Positions 8,650 to 18,340 are shown, counted from the first letter of the stretch. The stretch is 64,000 bases of DNA from Pseudomonas brassicacearum (GCF_009601685.2 NZ_CP045701.2:2356001-2420000), one strand, 5' to 3'. Notes: generated by a model from the sequence alone, not told the origin. Translations and numbers: made by a program.

Positions 8650-8739
8650 GTAGGAGCTGCCGAGCGAAGCGAGGCTGCGATCTTTCCCCAGACAGTTGAG
8701 TCTTAAGTGAAAAAGATCGCAGCCTTCGGCAGCTCCTAC
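8650..8739. repeat. REP-like inverted repeat pair (GTAGGAGCTG family)
   Basis: GTAGGAGCTGCCGAGCGAAG with GGCTGCGATCTTT faces AAAGATCGCAGCC with GGCAGCTCCTAC. A truncated third arm (ACAGCTCCTACG) follows at 8759-8770. The unit sits directly behind the RidA stop and before the IclR gene, so a 3'-end stabilising or terminating role is possible. Confidence 0.85.
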
Positions 8740-8793
8740 AGCGTCGGAGTAAGATTCGACAGCTCCTACGACCAATGAACGGGAATGCAATAA

Positions 8794-9558
8794 ATGACCG
8801 AAGACACCATCAAACGCCGGGCCCGAGGATTGGATCGGGCGTTCGATATCCTCGATTTTCTCAAGGAAATCGGCCAGCCGCTGCGCCCGAACGATATTGC
8901 CAGCGGCATCGGCAGCCCCAAGTCCACGGTCTATGAACTGGTGGCGTCGCTGCTGGAGCGGCGCATCCTCGAGCCGGTGGGCAAGGACGGCCATGTCTAC
9001 CTGGGCCGCCAGTTGTATTTTCTCGGGCAGGCGCACCTGCGGCATTTCGATTTGAGCCGCGAGGCTGACCAGGCCTTGCAGGAGATCGTGCGCCAGACCC
9101 GGGAAACGGCGCAGATGTGCCTGCTCAATGGGCGCAAATACACCGTCGCGCTGATGAAGGAAGGCGAGCGGCATTTTCGCATTTCATCGGACATCGGTGA
9201 AAACGCGCCGATCCCCTGGACGGCGTCCGGGCGCCTGTTGCTGGCGCATCTGAGTGACCAGCAGATCGTCGACCTGATCGACCCCGACGACTTCATTTTG
9301 CCGGACGGCGAGCGCCTGCCCCTGGAGCAATTCCTCAAGGAAATCCGCCAGGCCGGCCTCGATGGTTTTTTCTCCTTCGACAGTGTCGCCGACACCTTCA
9401 CCCACTGTTTCGCCGCGCCGGTCAAAGACCCCGGCGGCGTGGCCATCGCCACCCTGTGCATCGTCGCCCCACGGGCCGACGCCAAGAACAATTACGCCGA
9501 CTACCGCCGGGTGCTGATCGAAAGCGCCAACAACCTGGCCCGTCGGATCAATGAATAG
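8794..9558 (+). CDS. IclR-family transcriptional regulator
   Basis: 254 residues. An N-terminal winged helix-turn-helix covers about residues 8-75 (RAFDILDFLKEIGQPLRPND, IGSPKSTVYELVASLLERRI), followed by the IclR effector-binding domain (about 85-250) with the ENAPIPWTASGRLLLAHL and FAAPVKDPGGVAIATLCIVAP segments. It sits between the RidA gene and the D-amino-acid deaminase-like gene on the same strand, so it probably controls this cluster in response to a small carboxylate or amino acid (inference). The start is an ATG 24 bases after the repeat remnant. Confidence 0.9.
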   Translation: MTEDTIKRRARGLDRAFDILDFLKEIGQPLRPNDIASGIGSPKSTVYELVASLLERRILEPVGKDGHVYLGRQLYFLGQAHLRHFDLSREADQALQEIVRQTRETAQMCLLNGRKYTVALMKEGERHFRISSDIGENAPIPWTASGRLLLAHLSDQQIVDLIDPDDFILPDGERLPLEQFLKEIRQAGLDGFFSFDSVADTFTHCFAAPVKDPGGVAIATLCIVAPRADAKNNYADYRRVLIESANNLARRINE

Positions 9559-9598
9559 ACAGCACCGGCACGAGTGGCCGTGTGCGAGGAGTTCGAAC

Positions 9599-10816
9599 AT
9601 GCCTTCCGCCATCCTTAATGCCGGCGTCGAGAAGGGCGCCGCCACCGTCGGCGCCCACCTGCTACGGGACGTCAGCCTGCCGGCGCTGGTGCTGCATCGC
9701 GCGGCGCTGGAGCACAACATCCGCTGGATGCAAGATTTCGTCACCAGCAGCGGTGCCGAGCTGGCGCCCCACGGCAAGACCAGCATGACCCCCGCGCTGT
9801 TTCGCCGGCAGCTGGAGGCCGGCGCCTGGGGCCTGACGCTCGCCACCGCCGTGCAGACCCGTGCCGCTTACGCCCATGGCGTGCGCCGGGTGCTAATGGC
9901 CAACCAATTGGTGGGCACGCCGAACATGGCGCTGATTGCCGATTTGCTCGCCGACCCGGCGTTCGAATTCCACTGCCTGGTCGATCATCCGGACAACGTC
10001 GCTGACCTGGGCGCGTTCTTTGCCACTCGCGGCGTACGGCTCAATGTGATGATCGAGTACGGCGTGGTCGGCGGCCGGTGTGGCTGCCGGACCGAAGCCG
10101 AGGTGTTGGCCCTGGCCGAGGCTATCCAGGCGCAACCGGCGCTGGCCTTGATCGGCATCGAAGGCTACGAAGGGGTGATCCACGGTGACCACGCCATCAG
10201 TGGCATTCGTGCGTTCGCGGCGTCCCTGGTGCGGTTGGCGGTGCAGTTGCAGGACAATGGCGCCTTTGCCATCGACAAACCGATCATCACCGCCTCGGGT
10301 TCGGCCTGGTACGACCTGATCGCCGAATCCTTCGAAGCCCAGAATGCCCACGGGCGTTTTCTCAGCGTGCTGCGCCCCGGCAGCTACGTGGCCCATGACC
10401 ATGGCATCTACAAAGAAGCGCAGTGCTGCGTGCTGGAGCGGCGCAGCGACCTGCACGAAGGCCTGCGCCCGGCGCTGGAGGTCTGGGCCCATGTGCAATC
10501 GCTGCCGGAGCCGGGCTTCGCGGTAATTGCCCTGGGTAAGCGCGACGTGGCCTACGACGCCGGCTTGCCGGTGCCGCTCAAGCGCTACCAGCCCGGATCG
10601 GACTTGCTGGCGGGTGACGATGTGAGTGGCTGCAAGGTGACGGCGGTGATGGACCAGCATGCGTTCATGACGGTAGCGGCGGGGGTTGAGTTGCGGGTCG
10701 GGGACATCATCTCGTTCGGTACTTCACACCCGTGCCTGACGTTCGACAAGTGGCGGGTGGGGTGCCTGGTGGATGAGCAGTTGCGGGTGGTCGAGAGCAT
10801 GGAGACGTGTTTCTAG
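9599..10816 (+). CDS. D-serine dehydratase/D-threonine aldolase-like PLP enzyme (amino acid deaminase)
   Basis: 405 residues with an alanine-racemase-like PLP barrel at the N-terminus and a D-serine-dehydratase-like C-terminal domain. The PLP lysine is in APHGKTSMTPALFRRQ (about residue 60), and the metal-binding region is represented by DQHAFMTV and FGTSHPCLTFDKW. Members deaminate or cleave D-serine, D-threonine or related D-3-hydroxyamino acids. ATG 9599 is chosen over 9551 because 9551 overlaps the IclR gene and a GCGAGGAG ribosome site lies at 9583-9590. Neighbours (RidA, transporter, sugar-acid kinase) suggest catabolism of a D-amino acid with detoxification of an enamine intermediate. 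The exact substrate is open. Confidence 0.85.
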   Translation: MPSAILNAGVEKGAATVGAHLLRDVSLPALVLHRAALEHNIRWMQDFVTSSGAELAPHGKTSMTPALFRRQLEAGAWGLTLATAVQTRAAYAHGVRRVLMANQLVGTPNMALIADLLADPAFEFHCLVDHPDNVADLGAFFATRGVRLNVMIEYGVVGGRCGCRTEAEVLALAEAIQAQPALALIGIEGYEGVIHGDHAISGIRAFAASLVRLAVQLQDNGAFAIDKPIITASGSAWYDLIAESFEAQNAHGRFLSVLRPGSYVAHDHGIYKEAQCCVLERRSDLHEGLRPALEVWAHVQSLPEPGFAVIALGKRDVAYDAGLPVPLKRYQPGSDLLAGDDVSGCKVTAVMDQHAFMTVAAGVELRVGDIISFGTSHPCLTFDKWRVGCLVDEQLRVVESMETCF

Positions 10817-10838
10817 CCTTTAGACCGAGTCGCGGCTA

Positions 10839-10931
10839 TCGCGGGCAAGCCTTGCTCCCACAGTTGGGCCGCTGCGGACACAGAATTTGTGTTCACCAAA
10901 GATCCCCTGTGGGAGCGGGCTTGCTCGCGAA
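10839..10931. repeat. Inverted repeat pair (GCGGGCAAGCC/GTGGGAGCGGGC family)
   Basis: TCGCGGGCAAGCCTTGCTCC at 10839 faces GTGGGAGCGGGCTTGCTCGC ending near 10929, about 45 bases apart. It is in the convergent sense to the other copies of the GTGGGAGC family (head-in rather than head-out). It fills the gap between the deaminase and kinase genes. Confidence 0.8.
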
Positions 10932-10970
10932 GACGATCTGTAAAACACCGCTGAATTATCAGGATCATCC

Positions 10971-11888
10971 ATGAGCAACCCCAAACCCCGCATCGCCCTG
11001 ATCGGCGAATGCATGATCGAATTGCAACAACGCGCCGACGGCAGCCTCCTGCAAAGCTTCGGCGGCGACACTCTGAACACGGCGGTGTACCTGGCCCGCG
11101 CCCTGGGCGACCGGGGCGCGGTGGATTACGTCACCGCCCTGGGCGACGACAGTTTCAGCGATGCCATGTGCGCGAGCTGGGCTGCCGAGAACATCGGGTT
11201 GCAGCGGGTCCAGCGCTTGCCTGGACGCCTGCCGGGTCTGTATTGCATCCAGACCGATGCGGCGGGTGAGCGGCGATTCCTGTACTGGCGCAACGAGGCA
11301 GCGGTGCGCGATTGTTTTACCACCCCGGCCGCTGGCCCGATCCTGGCTGCGTTGCTGGATTACGATGTGCTGTATTTCAGTGGCGTCACCCTGGCGGTGC
11401 TCGGCGAGCAGGGGCGTGGCAAGCTCATCGAAACTCTGGTCCAAGCGCGCCGGCGCGGGGCGCTGGTGGTGTTCGACAATAATTTCCGGCCCAGGCTCTG
11501 GGCCTCGAACGAAGCGGCGCGGGCGGCGTATCGCAGCGTCTTGCCCTATGTGGAACTGGCGCTGCTGACCGTAGAGGACGAGCAGGCATTGTTCTGTCAT
11601 GCCGACAGCGAGGCGGTGTTCGCCGCCTATGCGCAGCTCGGCACGCCCGAGGTGGTGCTCAAGCGCGGTGCCGAGGCCTGCCTGATTCGGTGTGACGGCC
11701 AGTCTTATGAAATACCTGCCCTGCGGGTCGAGCGCGTCGTGGACACCACGGCGGCGGGGGACTCCTTCAGCGCCGCGTACCTGGCGAGTCGTCTGCTAGG
11801 CGGCAGCCCGGTGGAGGCGGCCGAGGCCGGGCACCTGTTGGCGAGCCGGGTGATCCAGGTGCCGGGGGCGTTGATGCCCCGGGACTGA
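10971..11888 (+). CDS. PfkB-family sugar kinase, 2-keto-3-deoxygluconokinase-like
   Basis: 305 residues of the ribokinase/PfkB fold. The N-terminus has ALIGECMIELQQR and the SFGGDTLNTAVYLARAL signature 1, and the C-terminus has VVDTTAAGDSFSAAYLASRL, signature 2 with the catalytic Asp. The GECMIEL start is typical of KDG kinases. These phosphorylate 2-keto-3-deoxygluconate for Entner-Doudoroff cleavage. Its link with the D-amino-acid genes upstream is not obvious and may reflect use of a sugar-derived or hydroxyamino substrate. An ATG at 10971 follows a CAGGATCATCC leader. Confidence 0.82.
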   Translation: MSNPKPRIALIGECMIELQQRADGSLLQSFGGDTLNTAVYLARALGDRGAVDYVTALGDDSFSDAMCASWAAENIGLQRVQRLPGRLPGLYCIQTDAAGERRFLYWRNEAAVRDCFTTPAAGPILAALLDYDVLYFSGVTLAVLGEQGRGKLIETLVQARRRGALVVFDNNFRPRLWASNEAARAAYRSVLPYVELALLTVEDEQALFCHADSEAVFAAYAQLGTPEVVLKRGAEACLIRCDGQSYEIPALRVERVVDTTAAGDSFSAAYLASRLLGGSPVEAAEAGHLLASRVIQVPGALMPRD

Positions 11889-11903
11889 CTGGGGGGATGT
11901 ACC

Positions 11904-11930
11904 TGTGGGAGCAAAGCTTTGCTCCCACAG
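11904..11930. repeat. Compact palindrome of the GTGGGAGCAAAG family, possible terminator
   Basis: TGTGGGAGCAAAGCTTTGCTCCCACA is an almost loopless perfect palindrome placed after the kinase stop and before the convergent parvulin gene. It is the same repeat family as elsewhere but with the two arms fused. It could end transcription from both sides, though there is no T-run. Confidence 0.7.
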
Positions 11931-11975
11931 GCAAGCTTTGTTTCCACAGACAGGCTTCGCTGACAACGTGATCGA

Positions 11976-12251
11976 TCAATCCCGGTAGAACACCTGCACC
12001 AGGTGATACCCGAACTTGCTCTTGATCGGCCCATGCACTACCCGCAGGGGCTTCTTGAAAATCACCGCATCGATCACCCCGACCATCTGCCCCGGCCTTA
12101 CTTCACCCAAATCGCCGCCGCGTTTGCCCGAAGGGCAGGTGGAGTATTTCTTGGCCAGCACATCGAAGGCTTCGCCCTTGGCGATGCGTTGCTTGAGCTG
12201 TTCGGCTTCTTCGGCGGTTTTCACCAGGATATGGCGGGCTTGGGCTTTCAT
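11976..12251 (-). CDS. Parvulin-type peptidyl-prolyl isomerase
   Basis: 91 residues forming one rotamase domain with no signal peptide: ARHILVKTAEEAEQL, FDVLAKKYSTCPSGKRGGDLGEVRPGQMV, FKKPLRVVHGPIKSKFGYHLVQVFYRD. This is the size of the cytoplasmic PpiC/Par10 proteins. A second paralogue lies at 30052-30333 and has the more usual sequence. The gene is 48 bp downstream of the histidine kinase and on the same strand. Confidence 0.92.
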   Translation of the reverse strand: MKAQARHILVKTAEEAEQLKQRIAKGEAFDVLAKKYSTCPSGKRGGDLGEVRPGQMVGVIDAVIFKKPLRVVHGPIKSKFGYHLVQVFYRD

Positions 12252-12299
12252 TGCTGCGGTGACCTGAACGGTGCGACGGGGCGGCGATTATGCCTCAAG

Positions 12300-14837
12300 T
12301 CAGTTGCCATGGTTGATCATCGTCCGAATCTTGTTGGCCAATAGATCTAGGGTGAAGGGCTTGGCGACCATGTCCATGCCCTGGTCGAGGAACCCCTGGC
12401 GTTCGGCGGCTTTTTGCGCGTAACCGGTCATGAACAGCACTTTGAGCCCCGGCCGGTGCTGGCGGGCGATCTCTGCGAGCTGCCGACCATTCATGCCCGG
12501 CAGCCCGACATCGGTCACCAGCAGGTCGATGCGCTGGTCCGATTCCAGCACGGGAAGCGCGGTCACGGCGTCCCGGGCTTCGAGAGCGGTGTAGCCCAAG
12601 GCCTGCAACAGATCGAGCACCAGCATGCGCACAGCAGGTTCATCCTCCACCAGCAGCACGGTTTCCCCGGCGATGGCCGGCGGTACGACGACTGTCTCTG
12701 GCGTCTCGGGTGGTTGGGTCGGCGAAACGTGCAAGCGCGGCAGGTACAACTGCACCCGCGTGCCCTGGCCCGGCACACTGTCCAGGTTGAGGTGCCCACC
12801 CGACTGCTGGGCAAACCCGTAGATCATCGAGAGGCCCAGGCCGGTGCCCTGGCCGATGGGCTTGGTGGTGAAGAACGGATCGAAGGCCTTGGCCAGCACG
12901 GCGGGGGTCATGCCGCTGCCGTTGTCGCTGACGGCGATCATCACGTAGTCGCCGGCCTTGACCGGCTCCAGGGTGTTGATGTCCGCACCGTCGAGATAGA
13001 CGTTGGCGGTTTCGACGATCAATTCGCCGCCCTCGGGCATCGCATCGCGGGCGTTGATCACCAGGTTGAGCAGGGCGTTTTCCAACTGGCTGGCATCGGT
13101 GCTGACCGGCCACAGCTCATTGGCCAGTTGCAGTTGCAGCACGATGTGATCGCCCGTGGTGCGGCTCAGCAGGTCTTCGAGCGAGCGCACCAGGTCATTG
13201 GCGTCCAGTGGTTTGCGGTCCAGGGACTGGCGCCGGGAAAAGGCCAGCAATCGATGAGTCAGCGCCGCGGCGCGGTTGGCCGAGGACACCGCCGCTTCGG
13301 TGAAGCGCCCGATCTCGTCGGTGCGGCCAGCGGCGATGTAGCGTTGCATCAGGTCGAGGCTGCCGAGGATACCGGTGAGCATGTTGTTGAAGTCATGGGC
13401 AATGCCGCCGGTGAGCTGGCCCACGGCTTCCATTTTCTGCGCATGGCGCAGGGCTTCTTCGGCGCGCTCGCGTTCGAACATCTCGCTTTGCAGCCGGTGA
13501 TTGGCTTCGGCCAGTTGCTGGGTACGGGCGATGACCCGTTCTTCGAGTGTTTCGTTGAGGTTGCGCAGGGCCTCCTCGGTTTTGCGGCTTTCGGTTTCGT
13601 CGATCACAAAGATGTAGAAACCGTTTACTGCACCGTCCGCCCCGTGGCGAGGCAGGTAGTTGACCAGCGAATGGCGCGGGCGCCCGTCGCGATGGCCCAT
13701 TTGCACGGCGAAGGTGCACGGTTTGCCGGCCAGGGCGTCGGCGATCTGCTGGGCGCGGGCGGCATAGGCCTCTTCGCCGAGTACTTCGCGGACCGTCTTG
13801 CCGTAGAGTTCCTGAGGGGTCAGGCCGTACCAGTCCAGGTAGGCACTGTTGTTCAGCCGGAAACGCTCTTGGCGGTCCACGTAGCTGATGAGGATCGGCA
13901 TGGCGTTGATGATCAACTGCAGCTCGGTCTGGCTCTGGCGCAGGGCCTGCTCGGTGCGCTTGCGCTCGGTCAGGTCCAGCGCCGCACCAAGAAAACGCTT
14001 GGGCCGGCCGTGGCGATCCTTGTAGCAACGACCGCGTACGAATACCCAGCGCAATTCACCGTCGGGCCGCAGCAAACGATATTCCTCGGCGTATTCGGTG
14101 CCGTGGGTGATGCAGTGCTTGATGCTGCGAGCGACCATGGCCCGGTCCTCGGGGTGCACGCCTTCGAGGTAGGCGCTGATGGGCAACTGGCGTGACAGGC
14201 TCGGATCGACGCCGTGCAGCAGGGCGAAGTGTTCGTCGGCGATGAAGCGATCTTCGCTGATATCCCAGTCCCAGGTGCCTAACGCATCGGTGGCGGCCAA
14301 GGCCAGTTGCAAGCGTTCCTCGCTTTCGAGCTGGGCCTTGAGACTGGCCTCGGAGCGTCGTTCGAACTCCTGGGCCAATTTTCGCCGTTCGCTGGTTTCA
14401 ATGGCGGTGACCAGGATACCGGCGACGGTGCCGCTTTCGTCGTGCACGGGGCTGTAGGTCAGGTCCAGCCACAAGTCGCAGAAGCGGCCGGCGAAGGGTA
14501 GGCGCCATTGCTGATCGCGGCTGCTGTACGTGCGGCCTTGCAACACGCGGTGATAAATCGGTTCGCTGAAGGCTTTGAGTTCGGGCCATGCTGCGTGGGT
14601 CGGCTGGCCGAACGCCTGCGGATGCTTGTCGCCGACCAATCGGGCAAAGGCGTCGTTGTAGATGTGGGTCAGTTCGTGGCCCCACAGCAAGGCCATTGGC
14701 ATCGGGGAGTGGAGCACGATGTCCACGGCGGTGCGCAGGCTTTGCGGCCAGTTTTGGGTGGTGCCCAGCGGGCTGCGGGTCCAGTCCAGCCGGGCGATCA
14801 GGCTCTGTATGTCGCTGCCGGAGGGCATCGCGCTCAT
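12300..14837 (-). CDS. PAS-domain hybrid histidine kinase with C-terminal receiver
   Basis: 845 residues. Three PAS-like domains are seen at about 20-140, 175-295 ([23 protein letters not shown]) and 300-420 ([30 protein letters not shown]). A coiled-coil stretch ([31 protein letters not shown]) leads to a HisKA domain with the phospho-acceptor His in [16 protein letters not shown]. ATPase boxes [19 protein letters not shown] and [14 protein letters not shown] follow, and then a receiver domain at about 720-840 with the acceptor Asp in [10 protein letters not shown]. No membrane segments are evident, so it is probably a cytoplasmic sensor. No response regulator is adjacent. AGGGGG six bases before ATG 14837 supports this start. 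Confidence 0.92.
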   Translation of the reverse strand: MSAMPSGSDIQSLIARLDWTRSPLGTTQNWPQSLRTAVDIVLHSPMPMALLWGHELTHIYNDAFARLVGDKHPQAFGQPTHAAWPELKAFSEPIYHRVLQGRTYSSRDQQWRLPFAGRFCDLWLDLTYSPVHDESGTVAGILVTAIETSERRKLAQEFERRSEASLKAQLESEERLQLALAATDALGTWDWDISEDRFIADEHFALLHGVDPSLSRQLPISAYLEGVHPEDRAMVARSIKHCITHGTEYAEEYRLLRPDGELRWVFVRGRCYKDRHGRPKRFLGAALDLTERKRTEQALRQSQTELQLIINAMPILISYVDRQERFRLNNSAYLDWYGLTPQELYGKTVREVLGEEAYAARAQQIADALAGKPCTFAVQMGHRDGRPRHSLVNYLPRHGADGAVNGFYIFVIDETESRKTEEALRNLNETLEERVIARTQQLAEANHRLQSEMFERERAEEALRHAQKMEAVGQLTGGIAHDFNNMLTGILGSLDLMQRYIAAGRTDEIGRFTEAAVSSANRAAALTHRLLAFSRRQSLDRKPLDANDLVRSLEDLLSRTTGDHIVLQLQLANELWPVSTDASQLENALLNLVINARDAMPEGGELIVETANVYLDGADINTLEPVKAGDYVMIAVSDNGSGMTPAVLAKAFDPFFTTKPIGQGTGLGLSMIYGFAQQSGGHLNLDSVPGQGTRVQLYLPRLHVSPTQPPETPETVVVPPAIAGETVLLVEDEPAVRMLVLDLLQALGYTALEARDAVTALPVLESDQRIDLLVTDVGLPGMNGRQLAEIARQHRPGLKVLFMTGYAQKAAERQGFLDQGMDMVAKPFTLDLLANKIRTMINHGN

Positions 14838-14970
14838 GACAGACCCCCTGCAAGTCGTGTCGGTACCGCGGCGTCTACTATCCTCTGAAGAAGGTAAGCG
14901 CGGGTTGATCTGAAGAGTTTCATGCTCGGGTCAGCTTGTTTCAATTGATGTCTCGCGGAAATTTCAGTCC

Positions 14971-16089
14971 ATGGAAATTGATCCCTTGTTGCGAATCCTG
15001 GCGAGCCAGAATGGTTCCGATCTTTACATGTCCACGGGTGCGCCGCCGTGCGCGCGTTTCGAGGGTGTGCTCAAACCCTTGGGGAACGAGGCATTCAAGG
15101 TCGGCGACATTGCCCGGCTCGCCGAGTCTTTGATGGACGCCGAACAGCGCCTTGAGTTCGATCGGGAGTTGGAAATGAACCTGGCGATCTCCCTGGCCGG
15201 CGTCGGGCGGTTCCGGGTCAATATCTTCAAGCAGCGCAATGACGTGTCCATGGTGATCCGCAACGTCAAGCTGGACATCCCGCGCTTCGAAGACCTGAAA
15301 CTGCCTCGAGTGCTGTTGGACACCATCATGCAGAAACAAGGGCTGATGCTGTTCGTCGGCGCGACAGGCTCGGGCAAGTCGACCTCCCTGGCGGCGCTGA
15401 TCGATTACCGCAATCGCAACAGCAGCGGTCACATCATCACCATCGAAGACCCGGTGGAGTATATCCATCGGCACAAGAAATCCATCATCAATCAACGGGA
15501 AGTCGGTGTCGACACCCGCAGTTTTCACGCGGCCCTGAAAAACACCCTGCGCCAGGCGCCGGACGTGGTGCTGATCGGCGAAATCCGCGACCGGGAAACC
15601 ATGGAGCATGCCCTGGCTTTCGCCGATACCGGGCACTTGGTGATTTCCACGCTGCATGCCCACAACGCCAACCAGGCACTGGACCGGGTGATCAACTTCT
15701 TCCCGGAAGAGCGCCGGCCGCAGTTGTTGAACGACCTGGGCAACAACCTCAAGGCGTTCGTCTCCCAGCGCCTGGTGCGCACCCGCACCGGCCAGCGCCG
15801 GGCGGCGGTGGAGGTGATGCTGGGTTCGCCCACGGTGGCCGACCTGATCCGGCGCAACGAGTTCGGCGAGCTCAAGGGCATCATGGAAAAGTCAGAGGAA
15901 CTGGGAATGCAAACCTTTGATCACGCACTGTTCAACCTGGTGGTTGAAGGCGCCATCGATGAGGAGGAAGCCCTGAAAAACGCTGACTCGGCGAACAACT
16001 TGCGATTGCGGTTGAAGTTGCATACCGAGTCGGGTGCGGCGGCGCCACCGGCCGACCCGCCAGCGGGTGAGTGGGGGCTTATGGATTGA
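14971..16089 (+). CDS. PilT/PilU-family type IV pilus retraction ATPase
   Basis: 372 residues. The N-terminal domain (about 1-100) has the family opening ILASQNGSDLYMSTGAPP. The catalytic domain has Walker A GATGSGKSTS (about 130-139), the Asp box IITIEDPVEYIH, Walker B VVLIGEIRDRETM and the His box TGHLVISTLHAHNA. INFFPEERRPQLL is closer to PilU than PilT. Such ATPases power pilus disassembly at the inner membrane. It stands alone, away from other pil genes, in the opposite direction to the kinase on its left, so it may be an orphan paralogue. The last 30 residues are an Ala/Pro-rich tail. Confidence 0.88.
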   Translation: MEIDPLLRILASQNGSDLYMSTGAPPCARFEGVLKPLGNEAFKVGDIARLAESLMDAEQRLEFDRELEMNLAISLAGVGRFRVNIFKQRNDVSMVIRNVKLDIPRFEDLKLPRVLLDTIMQKQGLMLFVGATGSGKSTSLAALIDYRNRNSSGHIITIEDPVEYIHRHKKSIINQREVGVDTRSFHAALKNTLRQAPDVVLIGEIRDRETMEHALAFADTGHLVISTLHAHNANQALDRVINFFPEERRPQLLNDLGNNLKAFVSQRLVRTRTGQRRAAVEVMLGSPTVADLIRRNEFGELKGIMEKSEELGMQTFDHALFNLVVEGAIDEEEALKNADSANNLRLRLKLHTESGAAAPPADPPAGEWGLMD

Positions 16090-16096
16090 GTACTTC

Positions 16097-16288
16097 TGTG
16101 GGAACAACACTTGTGGAAGCAAAGCCTGTGATGAGCCTGTGGGAGCAAAGCCCGTGATGAGCCTGTGGGAGCAAAGCTTGCTCGCGATGAACGATGACGC
16201 GGTAGGTCTGAAAAACCGCGTTGCCTGTATCGCGAGCAAGCTTTGCTCCCACAGGTTTTGCTCCCACAAGTGTTTTTGCTCTCCACAG
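16097..16288. repeat. Complex cluster of GTGGGAGCAAAG-family repeats
   Basis: At least six arms or partial arms of the GTGGGAGC family are packed here: CTGTGGGAACAA, TGTGGAAGCAAAG, CTGTGGGAGCAAAGCCCGTG, CTGTGGGAGCAAAGCTTGCTCGCGATGAAC, and inverted GCGAGCAAGCTTTGCTCCCACAG and TTGCTCCCACAAG, plus a repeated AGCCTGTGATGAG unit. The outermost complete arms form a long hairpin. It separates the pilus ATPase from the convergent acetoacetate-CoA ligase gene. Confidence 0.82.
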
Positions 16289-16306
16289 GTCTGAGGCCTG
16301 TTCAGT

Positions 16307-18262
16307 TCAGGTAGCAAGCTCCGGCCGATCCCGAAACTGCTCCAAAGCCCCGGGGTTGGCCAAGGCATCGGTGTTCTTCACCACCTCGCCATGCACCACA
16401 TTGCGCACCGCCAGCTCCACCACCTTGCCGCTGATGGTTCGTGGAATATCACTGACCGCGAGGATCTTCGCCGGCACATGACGCGGTGTGGTGTTGGCCC
16501 GGATGACCTGGCGGATCCGTTGCACCAGGGCTTCATCCAGTGTCACGCCATCGCGCAGGCGCACAAACAGGACCACCCGGACATCGCCCTGCCATTGCTG
16601 GCCGATGGCGACGCAGTCCAGCACCTGCTCGACCTTTTCCACCTGCCGATAGATTTCCGCCGTGCCGATGCGCACGCCGCCGGGGTTGAGCACGGCATCG
16701 GAGCGTCCATGGATCAAGAAACCGCCGTGGGGCAGTTCTTCGGCGTAGTCACCTTGGGCCCACACGCCGGGAAACTGGCTGAAGTAGGAGGCGCGGAGTT
16801 TTTCCTGCCGAGGGTCGTTCCACAAACCAATGGGCATTGCCGGGAAATGCCGGGTGCACACCAACTCACCTTTTTCACCGATGACCGGGGTGCCGGCCTC
16901 GTTCCAGACTTGCACGGCCATGCCCAGGCTCTTGCCCTGCATCTCGCCCCGGCGTATCGGTGACAGTGGGTTGCCGTTGACGAAGCAGGACACAATGTCA
17001 GTGCCGCCGGACATCGAGGCCAGGCAGACATCGGACTTGATGTCGCGGTACACGTAATCGTAGCTATGGGGCGCCAGCGCCGAGCCGGTGGAGAGCAGGG
17101 TTTTCAGGCTGTCCAAGCGGTGCGTCTGCCGGGGCTTGAGGCCTTCGCTTTCCAGGGTGGCGAGGAACTTGGGGCTGGTGCCGAATACGCTGATGCGCTG
17201 CTGGTCGATCAGGTCCAGCAAGCGCTCGGGGCCGGGGTGGAACGGCGAACCATCGTAGAGCACCACCGTGCTGCCCACGGCGAGGGCCGACACCAGCCAG
17301 TTCCACATCATCCAGCCGCAAGTGGTGTAGTAGAACAGCCGATCCTCGGGCCCGAGGTCGACGTGCAGGCCATGTTCCTTGACGTGTTGCAGCAGCACGC
17401 CGCCGGTGCCATGGACGATGCACTTCGGCACGCCGGTGGTGCCGCTGGAATACAGGATGTACAGCGGGTGGTCGAAGGGCACGCTGACGAAAGCCGGTTC
17501 GCCACCGCTTCGATAAAAGTCGTTCCACAGCGCGACAGCGGCCGAGGTCTTGAAGTCCTCGACGCGGGCGTCAGGCTGGGCATAAGGCAGTACGATCAAT
17601 TGCTGCAATGACGGCAATCGTTCAAGGATTTCGTTGACCTTGGGTCGCTGGTCGATGATTTTCCCGGCATAGCGATAACCCGCGCAGGTGATCAGCACCT
17701 TGGGTTCGATCTGGCCAAACCGGTCGATGACCCCCTGGGTGCCGAAGTCCGGTGACGAGCACGACCAGATAGCGCCCAGGCTGGTGGTGGCGAGCATGCC
17801 GACCAGGGTCTGCCAGGTGTTGGGCATGCAAGCGGCCACTCGATCGCCCCGGGTGACGCCAGCGGCTTGCAGGCTTTTTTGCAGGCCAGTGACATGGGCG
17901 GCGAGTTCGGTCCAGGTCAGTTGTTCCTGGCCGCCGTTTTCGTCGAGCGCCACCACGGCGACGGCGTCATCACGGCGGCGCAGCAGGTGTTCGGCGAAGT
18001 TCAGCGTAGCGCCAGGGAACCACTGGGCGCTGGGCATTTGCGCACCCTCCACCAATACCGCGTCCGGCGCGTGGTGAAAGCGAATCTCGAAGAAATCGAC
18101 AATGGCCTGCCAGAAGGCCTCGCGCTGATCGACGCTCCAGGCGTGCAGGGCCGGGTAGTCGTTCAGTTGCAGTTGATGTCGCGCGTTGACGAACTGGCGA
18201 AAGGCGTTCATGCGCGACTGGGCGATGCGTTCGGGGTTGGGTTGCCAGAGGATGTCGGACAT
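16307..18262 (-). CDS. Acetoacetate--CoA ligase
   Basis: 651 residues of the acyl-adenylate family, length and sequence of acetoacetyl-CoA synthetases. Motifs are the P-loop-like YILYSSGTTGVPKCIVHGTGG (about 270), GWMMWNWL, and the C-terminal GRSDAVLNPGGVRIGTAEIYRQVE with the catalytic-lysine domain ending ISGKVVELAVRNVV. It activates acetoacetate to acetoacetyl-CoA, the step after 3-hydroxybutyrate oxidation by the product of the neighbouring dehydrogenase. ATG 18262 (MSDILWQPNPE) is preferred to 18292 because AGAGG lies before it. Transcribed in the same direction as the dehydrogenase and permease, it is separated from them by about 200 bp containing a repeat. Confidence 0.92.
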   Translation of the reverse strand: MSDILWQPNPERIAQSRMNAFRQFVNARHQLQLNDYPALHAWSVDQREAFWQAIVDFFEIRFHHAPDAVLVEGAQMPSAQWFPGATLNFAEHLLRRRDDAVAVVALDENGGQEQLTWTELAAHVTGLQKSLQAAGVTRGDRVAACMPNTWQTLVGMLATTSLGAIWSCSSPDFGTQGVIDRFGQIEPKVLITCAGYRYAGKIIDQRPKVNEILERLPSLQQLIVLPYAQPDARVEDFKTSAAVALWNDFYRSGGEPAFVSVPFDHPLYILYSSGTTGVPKCIVHGTGGVLLQHVKEHGLHVDLGPEDRLFYYTTCGWMMWNWLVSALAVGSTVVLYDGSPFHPGPERLLDLIDQQRISVFGTSPKFLATLESEGLKPRQTHRLDSLKTLLSTGSALAPHSYDYVYRDIKSDVCLASMSGGTDIVSCFVNGNPLSPIRRGEMQGKSLGMAVQVWNEAGTPVIGEKGELVCTRHFPAMPIGLWNDPRQEKLRASYFSQFPGVWAQGDYAEELPHGGFLIHGRSDAVLNPGGVRIGTAEIYRQVEKVEQVLDCVAIGQQWQGDVRVVLFVRLRDGVTLDEALVQRIRQVIRANTTPRHVPAKILAVSDIPRTISGKVVELAVRNVVHGEVVKNTDALANPGALEQFRDRPELAT

Positions 18263-18340
18263 GGGGTGCCTCTTGTTTTTTTGTGTACACACAAACTATA
18301 GAGCGACCCATTCTTGTGGTGAGGGGATTTATCTCCACTC

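Noticed and set aside
9551..9598. ATG at 9551 as start of the deaminase-like gene
   Set aside because: It overlaps the IclR stop, lacks a ribosome site, and the added residues are not conserved-looking; ATG 9599 has a good site.
12414..14195. 593-codon frame antisense to the histidine kinase
   Set aside because: The kinase has all PAS, HisKA, ATPase and receiver motifs; the antisense product has none.
16097..16288. Possible CRISPR-like array
   Set aside because: Units are inverted and irregular in length with no uniform spacers and no cas genes; they belong to the dispersed intergenic repeat family.
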